The notes under the pieces are model-generated. The model was given only the letters and a program-made list of their open reading frames with translations, was not told the DNA's origin and made no database searches. From Spisula solida (taxonomy: Eukaryota; Mollusca; Bivalvia; Venerida; Mactridae), in contig OX365944.1 of NCBI GenBank assembly GCA_947247005.1, positions 6,646,501-6,710,500 on the forward strand: a stretch of 64,000 nt of DNA. Direction: 5' to 3'. Shown piece after piece: positions 15,001 to 22,873 of this stretch. How positions within the stretch are numbered: position 1 is the stretch's first letter; each line of letters begins with the position of its first letter. A program made the translations under genes and the position numbers.

Positions 15001-18000
15001 AACTTCCTTTTGTGCCGAGTTAGTTGTAAATTGATTTTTTGAAAGATGTAAAAAAGGCATACCTATACCATACCATACCGTAACAGCTTTTTTGCATTTT
15101 ATTTATTAAATTTGAAATATATACATGCACATGTATAGTACAGAACATTTGACCTGGTGCTTATTAATCCTTGTGTGTTTTTGTTAATGTACCTTAAGAA
15201 TGTTTTGATTAGTTAAAGTAACAACCCTGATTGGACAAAGGATTGGCACAGATATTTACGGATTCCATGTTAAATGTTTTGAGCTATACATTGTGGTTAA
15301 ATTACAAATGTTTTTGGTGTGACTGATGTACCTGACTTTGAAATGTATCTTGAGTCCTTTCACTCATTTCTTCTGTCCCTGAAGTCCATAGTATGGTCAA
15401 GAGTTTGCATGTTATTTAATAGTTATGCCCCCCGTCTTTGATGAAGTGGTATATTACTTTGCACATATCAGTCGGTCAGTCTGTCGGTCGGTAGACCAAA
15501 TGGTTTCCGTTCAATAACTCAAAATCACTTTGCCCTAGGACCTTCAAACTTTATATGGCGGTTGGTCGTCAACAGCAGATGTTTGAGGTTAGTAGGTCTA
15601 AGGTCAAGGTCACTGTGAGGTCATTTCCCCTTTTAATGCTGAGCCCCTAAGACGGAAATTCTCTAATGATCTTTTTTGATGATGCAGACCTGAGATCTAA
15701 CCCTGGCATCTAGCAGTCAGAGCAGACACTGTACATCTTGGTTTAAGTTTAGTATTGTTTGTGTTATTTCAGGCATTACTTGAAGAAAGAAAATGTCACT
15801 GTTTTGTATTACAACGATTATGTTCAGTCTCCCAGCTTGATGCAGACGGACACAGACATGCGGTGGATTTGTACTCATCCTTGTCAGAATGGAGGGCAGT
15901 GGGAGCAAACCCTCATATCCTGCCTCATGCAGCGGACCAGCTTATTGCAGAATATATGGTAAATGATTGCTTTTGTGTATGGTGAATATTGCAGAATATA
16001 TGGTAAATGATTGCTTTTGTGTATGGTGAATATTGCAGAATATATGGTAAATGATTGCTTTTGTGTATGGTGAAAAAATATGGCAAAAGACGACAAAATT
16101 TATGTTCTGTTTCAAAAGTGAAGCTAACTGTTACTAAAAATAGAAATTTAGTTTCCTCTCAATAACTTTTGTGTGTGGTAAAATAGTTTGAGCCTGTTGG
16201 CAATTTAATATGGCAAAAGGTGACAAAGTTTACTTTCTGTTTCAAAAGTCAAGCTCACTGTTCCTAAAAATAGAAAGTCTGTTTCCACTCAATAACTTTA
16301 GTTGATTTGTGTCGTATTTTTCGCCGAGGTTTGATTTCTTTCATACTTTTACAGGATGAACCATTTGATCCAATGAATGGAGGTCCAAGTTACTATAGCA
16401 ACGGTACACTACATAGGGAACCACATGAGACTCAGTCACTTCCCAACAATGAATTCAGACGATCACGGAGTACGCATGATCTGTACAGACAATCCAACCA
16501 TTTTGATGGAAGTAAGTGACATATGTTTCTAGCAGCTGAATTTCCCTTGAGGTCGTTGACCAATCTGACAGGGAAAAAACCAAATGACCACTCATTTACA
16601 ACTTTCTCAGTAAACTGTCTTAGTTGATCGCAGACAAACAAGAAAACATAACAGCTGAATAACATGGACATCCTTATTGGTGAAACATTTTTATGTCGGC
16701 TACATTGGTACAGTTTAAGGGAAATGCTTTAGTCTGACAGATGTGCTTAAGAGCAAAACTATAGTTTTGTGATGTTGTTGAAGTCATACTGCCTGCACAG
16801 ACATTCCAAACTTTTAGTTCAACATTTAAACCTGATTGGCTGTATAAGAGAACATTTATAGCCTCCAGGGTTGCACCTTTAGAGTAAACTTTCAGTCTAA
16901 TTTGGCAGTGTATTGGAGTTGTTTAAAAGCTTGAAACCTGCAAAAGCCACAAGTTGGCTTTTTTGACATTATAATAATGGGCATGTCTGATAATAATATC
17001 TACAGTCAAATTCTCTTTATATGAAATACAGCTGTCACATAGAAGTTCTAGAGTGTTTCATTACCTTTTAAATGTCTAGACAGTGCTGTCATTGTGACTT
17101 CTAATGCTAACCTATACTCACCATTTGCTGCTACAAACTGATACTTAATTGGGAATTATCTGCGAATAACTCCCGACGGTGACATTTTAATTTTAAAATA
17201 ATTCAGTATGATTTGGTTAAATTTTTTATTTTATTGTTTCTTAGCAAAAACGTTGCCACCCCGTACAGCGCCCCCTCTTCCTCCAAGCGTTCAAGTACAA
17301 GCCATCTACTCATTTACTGCGGGACTAGAGAATCAGTTGAGTTTTGTTGAGGGCGATCTCATCACAATTATGGGAGAGAACTCTGACGGTTGGCAATATG
17401 GACAAAATGCAAATTCACAAAAGTAAGTTATGACTGACTTGAAATGAAATATTATAAACCTCGTAGTGATATTCCACAAATGACATTCCAACATTTTTTC
17501 ATAGTTCATAATATATAATGAATTACGTTCTATTGTTATTTAGTTCATTTTAATGAATTATTAATCTGAAGTCAAAGCTTCTATAACTATTTGTCCAATT
17601 TGAATAAATTATTCTAAGATATGTACATTATAACATATGTTTATTCCACTGTGAACAGTTGGGAGTAGTTGTAACAGTCATTAATTAATTATTGATTGCC
17701 AGGGGTTTTCGTAAACAAATCAATGATTAATTTAGTAGTGACTAACACATGGATTCTTATAAGATGAGAAAGCAAGGACATGCATTACAATGTACAAAAA
17801 GGTGACATAAAAGTAGTCCATTACCATGTTATTTAAATCTATACTGTAAGACCACCCTTGGTTTTCTAGAAAACTCATGTGTAAAATTAACAATTTTACA
17901 CCAAGTGCCGCATTTTGATGCTACTACATGTACTATTGCATGTACATGTAATTACAAATCCTCTGGATCATGGTCGCTTGCTAAATAATCACAGTTGAAC

Positions 18001-21000
18001 AATCATATTTTTTTTTAAATAACTTTCTTACAGACTTGGTTGGTTCCCATTGTCGTTCACACAGCCGATAGCCAGCAATGGAAGGATCAGTCCAGATTTC
18101 AAAATGAGGTTTGTGAATAAATTGATAAACTAAACATTCTAATAGTCTTGTTGTAAATTATCAAAGACAAAAGGATCAAATTATACATCTAGAAATATAT
18201 ACAAACATTTAATAGTCTTGGCAATATGTAAATACAATGCACATGTGTGTATATGAAATTAGAGAAATATGAAACTGAAAAAATGTGCAGTATTTTTGCT
18301 GTTGGCAAAATTTTACTTGATTTCTAAGTAATTAAATAATTTGTATTCATCACCTTTGCCTTTAACTTTCATATAACAATTTTTCATGTCAGTAGTACAG
18401 TTGCTAGCTGTTAGTTCAGGGCCAAAGTTGGAGCAGTGGTTCAGCCTTTTTTTTTTCTTCCCCTCACTCCAGCTACAACAAGAGTTGTGTCACAGTGCTG
18501 TTTTTGGTGCTCCAACTCTTTGTTGTTACGTCATAGAGAGTTGTTGTCTTCACACACCTCCTGTTGTAACAGTGTTTTACCAGGGTTACCTGTTAAATAA
18601 TTCAATTAAAACTTGAATTTAAATTTTTTTTCTACAGTCAAAACCAGAGGTATAAAAGTATGGGTGATTTACTAGACAGTCGATCATTGTCAGAGTATAC
18701 GCATCATTACGACGAAACACCGGGTAACCAACGGCGACCAAAATCTTTGTACGAGGGTCCACAGCATGGAACGACTGTCCCTCAGGTATATTCAAAATCA
18801 TTATTAGAACAATCCTATGCACATACTTCTGTACATTTGTATATAACAAATGGGCACTGTCCCTTTAAACCTGGCACAGGTCCTGTTCCTTTAAACCTGC
18901 CATTCCAGTATTAATTATTTATGTTTTGCTTTTTCCATGGTTATAAAGTTATAAAGTTTTATTTATAAAGTAGCAATTCAGTGTTGTTTAAAAGAGACAA
19001 GTAAATAAAAGTTTGTTTCATGTTTTATGTGATATTTTTGCTCTAAATGAATCTGCCAAAAGGACTAAGGTTGTAACCAACAACTTTTAAAGTTGGCCTT
19101 ACAGTTTTATCTTTATTTGTGTAAATTTCTGTTTTAAGGTAATTAATGAGTTTGTGCCAGGAAATTTAAAGCTTATGTCATGTTTTATGATGTCATTACT
19201 AAGTTGCAGAAGACAACATTTTTGCATTCCCCACCAAGTTTTGCTTTGACAGGAAATAAACAATGACATGGCTACAAGGTTTTATGTGCCTTTGACGTTA
19301 TAATTGTCAAGTTTGAGGCAACGTGCATCAACATGTATTTTTTATTGGGCTGTTTTATATATCTGGTTCACATAATACTTATCTATCTTGGCTCCGATGT
19401 TATGTAACACTGACATGATATTTTACAAAAATATCGGTCAAAAAACTTTGATTCAACATTTTATAGAAAGTAAATTAATAAAAAGTAACTTAGGAGGATG
19501 GGAAACAGTACTGTTAATACGTAAACACCTTCAAGTATCACCATGATACTATCTCTGGTATCTGCTTTATATAATAATGATAAATAAAAGAAGAAGAATT
19601 ATGAATAAAAATAATGCTGAATTAAATTATTATATCAGTTGGTCCAGTCCAAGCAACTTCTGTCAGTGTAAGATGTTATTATGTCTAGCCATCTAAATGC
19701 CACTTTGTGTCAAACTGTGTAAAAATCCTTTAATGAATTATATACCGGTAGCCACATAGAAATTCCAAACCATTTATAATGTGTCGTATGTTTCAAAATG
19801 CTTATGTCCAATGCAGATTTCCATTTATCTTAATTCATAAATCTTTTATGAAGTATCCAATGTATTGAAATGGTTTTTTTTATCAAACACTATGTGTGTT
19901 TAGTTTTTATTTTATTACAGCTAAATGACTATAACATTCCTGCTATAATAATTTATATTTCCTGCTTCGTAACAAACTAGTATTTAGATTTTCAGGTGAC
20001 TGGAATTATTGACTTTGTATTTTAATATGTTTTAACACGCTTGCTGTTTGGTTTCAGGTAGTTGGACCCCTGGTCCCTGTTCAAACGACCTTCAACCCAG
20101 CCACTCCCTACTCACCTTATCCCATCTACTCCCTATCACAGGCCCCAGACTGTGACAACATCTACCAACATATACACACCAATCCAGATAGCTCACAACA
20201 GGTACCAGTCAAAATGGTATCCCAGCATGCACCCTACCGACCATCTGCTTGTTGAATTTTGTGCCAAAATTTTATTGTGATATTTTACATGATTTATGTT
20301 GTGTTTTTGTGTTACAGGTATCCAGTGCAATGTGGGATATATCCACAGAAGTTAAAGCAATCTAGAAATGTCTAAATGTGCATCCAGAATTAGATATAAT
20401 ATCCGTGTTCATAAGGTCATAGATACAAATTCGGCAACTTCGGCTTACAAATGAGTTTTTTTCATTGTTATTACGCCATTATGTGGGTATTTGAACTTCC
20501 CAATTTTCCTGGTATTAATAATTATGATCAAGTACTAAAACTTTCTCTTCCGCAAGCAATTGACAACTTCTCCGCATGTGGAAGACATGTATTTTATGGT
20601 GTACTGTGTGGCAGACTGACAGTTGAAAATTAGTTCATTATCAGAATACTGAAATACTAAAATTCGTCAATGAAGTAAAGAGCTAAGTTTTGTAATCGAT
20701 GAAAAATGTTCAAATCAGTAATATCCATATGTTGTGTTGACTTGTGTCTCTAAATATTGTAGTTTTCATTCAGAGTTACCTCCCTATCCAGGTATTGTGC
20801 AGCCTTATCATTGAGCCGTTATTCTTCTAATTCCATACCAGACTTTGGTAAAAGTCTGATATCTTAAACAAGGAGTAATTCTGTGTGCCATGATAAAAAA
20901 TTAATATCTATTGACATTCTCCAACCCCCCCCCCCCCCCCCCCCCCTCCTTCTTGTTGTTCAGAAATTCTCTGCATCTTTTTTTGTGACAATTTTGGCAT

Positions 21001-22212
21001 TTCTTAGATATTGTGAGTAAATACTAGACTTTTTGTACATTTCACTTTGAGTTAATTATACAGCAAATGATTTATGATCTAAACATTTTACAAAATGCTC
21101 AGAATTTGTTACTACACACTTTAATAGATGCTTGACAATGTTTGTTATGTTTTTAATTATTTAAGATAATTTGTTAGGCATGTCTATTGAATTAAGTGTT
21201 TAATTTGTTTAAAATAGATACTTAGTAGTAGGTTTTCATCAGTTTTAGGTTTTCATCAGTTTGTTCAAATATTCACGTTTTTATTCGTAATTTTGTATGG
21301 AAAATGTATACATGTGTAATACACGGTATGAATCCCGTTACACCGCTTCTCAGTTCCATCAGAGAATTGATGTTTTCATAAGGCTCCCACGGAACTGGAA
21401 ACTGATGTAATGCTCTGACGGAACTCAAATGTCATGTATCCTGAGTTCTGTCAGAACAATTCTCTGACAGAACTGAGAAGTGGTGTATCGGGATTTATAC
21501 CGTGTAATATAGTGGTGCATTGTGGATTCAGTGTAGAGCTGTTACAACTGAGTTTTGGTAGTTGTAATTGTTTTATACTGAGCCCTCAATATCCAGTAAT
21601 TATGTGTGTGAGATATTATTTTATTAGCATGTATTTCCTTACTAATTTCTCTAATTTTTTTTTTAGCTACACAGCCTGTATTCCAGGAGGGACACGTCGT
21701 TACAACACTCTCCCTCCATCTATTCCGCATATGGCAGACCCGTTCAGGACTCGCATGAGGGTGCTGCCACCATTTATAGCCCGCAGGTATCTCCCCCACT
21801 CCCCCCACCCCCATCTCCCCCTCCAATCACAACACATCCACACTACCATTCCCAGATGCATGCTAGAGCCAACACCCTCCCAGCAAACACCACAGGTTTA
21901 CGAGGTATGACAGGACCGCCTCCAGCACCTCAGGGACCACCTCCAGCCCCTCCCCTGCCCCCACCTCCTCCAATGCATAGTGTACCCCCGGCTCCTCCAG
22001 CCCCGGGTACAAATATTGGTCATATTGACTCATCTTCGTCACTTCTCTCCCAGCAGAATACACATATAGCAAGCAATCCTCATATGTCGACATCTCCGGC
22101 ACGATATGCAAGCCCGGCTAGACAGCAACCTAGTCATCCTCCTCCACCGATACCAAACCATGATCGAAATCATGAACTGCATGATGCCGAGATTGAGGAA
22201 AATGTTGAGTAA
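2952..22212 (+). CDS. BAIAP2: BAIAP2/IRSp53-family protein (IMD-SH3), 3' part, ten exons
   Basis: Spliced CDS: join 2952-3023, 11694-11825, 12469-12534, 15773-15958, 16355-16511, 17245-17422, 18034-18108, 18638-18785, 20058-20201, 21667-22212. The sum is 1704 nt, or 567 codons plus TAA, with every junction in phase and GT-AG. Family knowledge: IRSp53 proteins bind curved membrane through the IMD/I-BAR domain, bind Rac/Cdc42, and recruit WAVE, Mena or N-WASP through SH3 to build filopodia and lamellipodia. Residues 1-152 of this partial product match the C-terminal half of the IMD (LPLEQKLEKDFKK; LKKFRKKTKNK; ALLEERKCHCF). The SH3 domain is about residues 221-277 (AIYSF, EGDLI, DGW, GWFPLSF). 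Residues about 427-500 are proline-rich. The N-terminal part of the IMD is encoded left of the window. The stop overlaps a donor-like GTAAGT, so a longer isoform is possible. I cannot separate BAIAP2 from BAIAP2L paralogues; a single invertebrate orthologue is expected. Confidence 0.9.
3035..3170. repeat. 45-bp tandem repeat, three copies
   Basis: Nearly identical units beginning taacacctccatattggtgc start at 3035, 3080 and 3125, only 12 bp after the donor of BAIAP2 exon a. Confidence 0.93.
3595..3912. repeat. GC-rich foldback-like patch
   Basis: Patch dense in gcgct/agcgc/ctagcag words in an AT-rich intron. Inverted arms gctaccagcgagc (about 3667) and gctcgctggtagc (about 3807) plus nested palindromes around tagcgcattgctatgcaat suggest a decayed foldback element. 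Confidence 0.5.
3985..4335. repeat. 29-bp minisatellite, about 12 copies
   Basis: Near-perfect unit ggagataaaaatgatggtcc plus gtgcagact. Because 29 mod 3 is 2, the minus strand reads through all three frames of the unit, producing a 150-codon open frame with a 29-residue period; this is not a gene. Confidence 0.96.
4370..4915. other. BAIAP2 intron, nothing recognised
   Basis: AT-rich DNA without repeats, open frames or motifs that I can name. Confidence 0.5.
4918..6330. mobile_element. hAT-like non-autonomous relic
   Basis: Left end cagggccgtatccagg followed by a G-rich block; right end is a C/G-rich block and cctgaatacgtgcctgaata, whose complement resembles the left end. Ends of the form CAGGGCCGTA-CCAGG with a poly-G step resemble animal hAT elements. 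The interior has three copies of a roughly 115-bp unit at about 5225-5545 (tgcaatttcgtgcactttta core) and no transposase frame. Confidence 0.5.
5225..5550. repeat. About 115-bp subrepeat, three diverged copies
   Basis: Core 'gcaatttc(g/c)tgcacttt(t)agcttt' recurs at about 5251, 5365 and 5481, each followed by 'aaatcagac...aaaataa' and a 'gtgctact' tail. It lies inside the hAT-like relic. Confidence 0.85.
6503..6735 (+). mobile_element. Dispersed bivalve repeat (ctgtctgtc / caataactcaaaa type)
   Basis: 'tgccccccatctttgacgag', a CTGT-rich stretch, then 'tggtttccgttcaataactc' and 'gccctaggatcttcaaactt'. Related copies are at 15424-15640 and 33799-33895, with a reverse copy at about 51640-51800. 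It is non-coding here. Confidence 0.75.
6745..8800. other. Long AT-rich BAIAP2 intron stretch, nothing recognised
   Basis: Very AT-rich (many ATAA/TTTA runs), with no exon-like open frame, no tandem array and no repeat family that I can name. Confidence 0.5.
8805..9135 (+). mobile_element. Dispersed bivalve repeat (gctcacctgagca type)
   Basis: Starts 'gttagctcacctgagcacta' and 'gtgagttattgt', with 'gtccgttgcctatccgttgt' and 'ggccaattttgatgaaac'. I recognise this arrangement from bivalve genomic repeats. It is diverged and non-coding. Confidence 0.6.
10065..10275 (+). mobile_element. tRNA-derived SINE-like element
   Basis: The tRNA-like head has an A box tggccgagtgg (10072-10082), an anticodon-like stem-loop tccgc/cttggaa/gcggg and a B box ggttcaaatct (10116-10126). 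About 140 bp of non-tRNA body follows. The acceptor arms do not pair well, so this is not a functional tRNA gene. A second head with the same loop is at 46901-46970. Confidence 0.7.
10300..10590 (+). mobile_element. Dispersed repeat with gtccgtctgtgtgtccg
   Basis: 'gtgtccgtctgtgtgtccgg', 'tttctcaagaaccactgctc', 'agattttactaaaacttctt' are typical of the bivalve dispersed family. It is open on both strands only over short stretches and has no protein signature. Confidence 0.55.
10893..11045. mobile_element. Foldback element, family FB1 copy 1
   Basis: Imperfect palindrome around ttcactcgtgctacgcacca: left arm ggatgcagaaaattaattca, right arm agtgatttaatttttcgcatcc. The core, gtgcgtagcacgagtga on the complement, also occurs at 26681-26853. 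Confidence 0.65.
11081..11326. mobile_element. MITE family M2, copy 1 (246 bp)
   Basis: Terminal inverted repeats tcgctggcttagaatgagaa (left) and the matching complement ending ctaagccagca (right). The interior contains tttgaaatctgcatcaaaag. Copies occur at 12612-12840 and 23949-24140. The flanks suggest TA at both ends, compatible with a Tc1/mariner-type MITE. Confidence 0.85.
11694..11825 (+). CDS. BAIAP2: BAIAP2 exon b: IMD basic helix
   Basis: 44 codons, phase 0 at both ends. A long pyrimidine tract and cag precede 11694, and the donor GTGATT starts at 11826. It encodes SDARKYTQGHKVVLSPFNKA, then SDSLKKFRKKTKNKPVYDNE. The lysine/arginine-rich stretch corresponds to the basic IMD helix (family 'ELKKLRKKSQGSKNPQKY') that contacts PI(4,5)P2 membrane and actin. 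The gap to exon a is an 8.7-kb intron. Confidence 0.88.
12469..12534 (+). CDS. BAIAP2: BAIAP2 exon c: IMD segment
   Basis: 22 codons, phase 0 at both ends. The acceptor is tactttcag and the donor is GTGAGT at 12535. It encodes YMRTLSKCQEKLDQYRVKGL plus RT, matching the family segment 'YIDAISNKQGELENYVSDGYKT'. A MITE copy lies only 77 bp downstream of the donor. Confidence 0.87.
12612..12840. mobile_element. MITE family M2, copy 2
   Basis: Left end tcactggcttagaattagaa, right end ttctaattctaagccagcga. The interior shares 'gaaatctgcatcccaaggcg' and 'cttgtttttccata' with copy 1. It lies 77 bp after BAIAP2 exon c. Confidence 0.85.
12841..13535. other. BAIAP2 intron, nothing recognised
   Basis: Ordinary AT-rich intron DNA with no exon-like or repeat features that I can support. 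Confidence 0.4.
13536..13645 (+). mobile_element. Dispersed repeat family D4 copy
   Basis: 'gacaggaaaggcagcactaa' then A/C-rich 'acagcaaagcacaaaaggca'. Related copies are at about 32845-33010, 33695-33790, 40925-41090 and 60955-61085, with a reverse copy at about 42070-42155. Confidence 0.6.
14352..14692. repeat. 26-bp minisatellite, 13 copies
   Basis: Unit tagctggctaatacattgac plus attctg, nearly perfect, with occasional 'atgcattg' variants. It sits in the BAIAP2 intron before exon d. Confidence 0.96.
14700..15770. other. BAIAP2 intron with one dispersed repeat
   Basis: A dispersed bivalve repeat lies at 15424-15640 ('tgccccccgtctttgatgaa', cggtcagtctgtcggtcggt, 'caataactcaaaatcacttt'). 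The rest is unremarkable AT-rich intron. Confidence 0.6.
15773..15958 (+). CDS. BAIAP2: BAIAP2 exon d: end of IMD domain
   Basis: 62 codons, phase 0 at both ends. The acceptor is gtgttatttcag and the donor GTAAAT starts at 15959. The start, ALLEERKCHCFVLQRLCSVS, is the hallmark IMD motif (family 'ALTEERRRFCFLVEKQCAVS'). The middle has SLSEWRAVGANPHILPHAAD, like 'KLPGWKSVCSDPNKLPEQAV'. The last bases of the exon and its donor are triplicated in the intron (see the repeat at 15944-16078). Confidence 0.92.
15944..16078. repeat. 44-bp tandem triplication spanning the exon d donor
   Basis: Units starting attgcagaatatatggtaaa occur at 15944, 15988 and 16032. The first unit contains the last 15 bases of BAIAP2 exon d and its GTAAAT donor, so two extra copies of the exon end plus donor lie in the intron. 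Confidence 0.95.
16075..16315. repeat. About 125-bp direct duplication, two diverged copies
   Basis: 'atatggcaaaagacgacaaa' to 'ctcaataacttttgt' is repeated from about 16208 with 'atatggcaaaaggtgacaaa' and 'ctcaataactttag'. It directly follows the 44-bp triplication. Confidence 0.8.
16355..16511 (+). CDS. BAIAP2: BAIAP2 exon e: linker
   Basis: 157 nt, starts in phase 0 and ends after one base of a codon. The acceptor is cttttacag and the donor is gtaagt at 16512. It encodes a polar linker starting DEPFDPMNGGPSYYSNGTLH and containing RRSRSTHDLYRQ. This lies between IMD and SH3, where the family is poorly conserved. The exon is supported by splice sites, exact phase and domain order. Confidence 0.82.
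16512..17244. other. BAIAP2 intron with a short dispersed repeat
   Basis: 'ttgaggtcgttgaccaatct' to 'tttctcagtaaac' (about 16541-16616) belongs to a repeat seen again around 49041-49350, where it is interrupted by a MITE. The remainder has no recognisable features. Confidence 0.55.
17245..17422 (+). CDS. BAIAP2: BAIAP2 exon f: polyproline plus SH3 N-terminal part
   Basis: 178 nt, enters with two bases to complete a codon and leaves after two bases. The acceptor is tgtttcttag and the donor is gtaagt at 17423. It carries TLPPRTAPPLPPSVQVQ, then SH3 strands AIYSF and LSFVEGDLITIM, the n-Src region and DGWQYG. The proline run just before SH3 resembles the linker polyproline of vertebrate IRSp53. 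Confidence 0.93.
17423..18033. other. BAIAP2 intron, nothing recognised
   Basis: Intron within the SH3 coding region; AT-rich and without named repeats. Confidence 0.5.
18034..18108 (+). CDS. BAIAP2: BAIAP2 exon g: SH3 C-terminal part
   Basis: 75 nt. The acceptor is ctttcttacag and the donor GTTTGT starts at 18109. It completes the SH3 fold with LGWFPLSFTQPI, followed by ASNGRISPDFKM. The 'GWFP.S.T' signature is that of IRSp53-type SH3 domains (family 'RGWFPFSYTRVL'). It splices in phase to exons f and h. Confidence 0.9.
18638..18785 (+). CDS. BAIAP2: BAIAP2 exon h: post-SH3 segment
   Basis: 148 nt, enters with one base completing a serine codon and ends in phase 0. A T-rich tract with tctacag precedes it, and the donor GTATAT starts at 18786. 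It encodes SQNQRYKSMGDLLDSRSLSE and a basic stretch NQRRPKSLYEGP. 'KSMGDLLD' resembles the 'STGNLLD' motif just after SH3 in vertebrate IRSp53. Confidence 0.85.
18786..20057. other. BAIAP2 intron, nothing recognised
   Basis: AT-rich intron. The short in-frame read-through beyond exon h is not supported as coding. Confidence 0.5.
20058..20201 (+). CDS. BAIAP2: BAIAP2 exon i: Pro/Tyr-rich tail, with possible alternative stop
   Basis: 48 codons in phase 0. The acceptor is gtttcag and the donor GTACCA starts at 20202. It encodes VVGPLVPVQTTFNPATPYSP, then YPIYSLSQAPDCDNIYQHIH. If the donor is not used, the frame stays open for 17 more codons (VPVKMVSQHAPYRPSAC) to TGA at 20253-20255, giving an alternative C-terminus. 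The longer plus-strand open frame in another register over the same bases is a shadow. Confidence 0.8.
20925..20946. repeat. Homopolymer C22
   Basis: Uninterrupted run of 22 C on the plus strand inside a BAIAP2 intron; the G-rich complement could form intramolecular quadruplex structures. Length may vary or be misread in assembly. Confidence 0.95.
21321..21505. mobile_element. Foldback MITE with about 49-bp arms
   Basis: The left arm at 21321-21369 (acacggtatgaatcccgtta...) and the right arm at 21457-21505 (...gggatttataccgtgt) are near-perfect inverted repeats; a second shorter inverted pair lies between them. 'AAT' occurs directly outside both ends. It inserted 161 bp before the last BAIAP2 exon. 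Confidence 0.88.
21667..22212 (+). CDS. BAIAP2: BAIAP2 exon j: proline-rich C-terminus and stop
   Basis: 181 codons plus TAA at 22210-22212. A T9 tract plus tag forms the acceptor. It starts LHSLYSRRDTSLQHSPSIYS. Two proline blocks follow (VSPPLPPPPSPPP; then residues 467-500 with PPAPQGPPPAPPLPPPPP), a Ser/Gln region, a third short block HPPPPIPN, and an acidic end HDAEIEENVE. Such blocks are candidate ligands for SH3, EVH1 or profilin. An internal CAG/GTATCT at 21786/21787 and GA/GTAAGT at 22208/22209 are donor-like and could give shorter or longer isoforms. Confidence 0.85.
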   Translation, partial: LHSLYSRRDTSLQHSPSIYSAYGRPVQDSHEGAATIYSPQVSPPLPPPPSPPPITTHPHYHSQMHARANTLPANTTGLRGMTGPPPAPQGPPPAPPLPPPPPMHSVPPAPPAPGTNIGHIDSSSSLLSQQNTHIASNPHMSTSPARYASPARQQPSHPPPPIPNHDRNHELHDAEIEENVE

Positions 22213-22269
22213 GTATCTTATATTCAAATATAATTATATAAATCTAATTGCACAAATTTCTTGGATATT

Positions 22270-22860
22270 AAGGGTGGCATGGTGGTACAAGTGTTATATG
22301 CTCTTGACTTTAGATTGAGATGCCCTTGTTTGATTCTTGGTCGGGGCACTTAATAATTTATTAAATGCTTATCAGTGTTTACCGCCAAACTAGAGATAAA
22401 CTGGTTGGTAACCCGACGTTCAAGGTTGGCACAGGCCTTGACAAGTTCTTGAATTTGGTTTCAACCTTGAAAAGTACTTGAATTATGTTTTGCCTTGAAA
22501 AATACCTAAATGGTACTTGAATTTAACTGAAAATTCTTGAATTTAGGCAAACAGTCTTGAATATCCATATAAGTGTATGGATATTGTCATAACATTATCT
22601 GCGTAAAAAAAGTGTATGTGTATGTCACTTGTACATCATTCTTTCCATCTCAATATATTAACTCGAGTTCTTACAAACAAAGGGGAACACTCTACAATCT
22701 CCCATGCAAAGGGAGAAAACTCTTTAAATCTCCCATGCAAAGGAAGAAAAATCTCGATTTGCCAGAATTGAACTATGTCGTTTGATTATTTCCTGTGCAG
22801 AGGTAGAGAACATGTGACAATCCCTGGTGCAAAGGGAGATTATACATGATTTGTTTTACT
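22270..22860. other. BAIAP2 3' flank with degenerate repeats
   Basis: 22270-22350 is faintly tRNA-like (gtggcatggtggtacaagtg; tgtttgattcttgg). 22435-22565 repeats 'cttgaa' words (ttgaatttggtttcaacctt). 22680-22830 has three 'atctcccatgcaaaggga'-like units. None is coding. Confidence 0.4.
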
Positions 22861-22867
22861 TTTAACA

Positions 22868-22873
22868 AATAAA
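22868..22873 (+). other. Candidate poly(A) signal for BAIAP2 gene
   Basis: First AATAAA hexamer on the plus strand after the TAA at 22210-22212, giving a 3'UTR of about 0.68 kb. AT-rich DNA contains this hexamer by chance, and further copies occur downstream (for example near 25080 and 29769), so the true 3' end is unknown. Confidence 0.35.

Noticed and set aside
20062..20280. 72-codon plus frame over exon i
   Set aside because: Shadow of the true frame that starts at 20058 in phase with exon h.
21434..21910. 158-codon plus frame over BAIAP2 exon j
   Set aside because: Wrong register; the correct phase from exon i gives the proline-rich protein with the stop at 22212.
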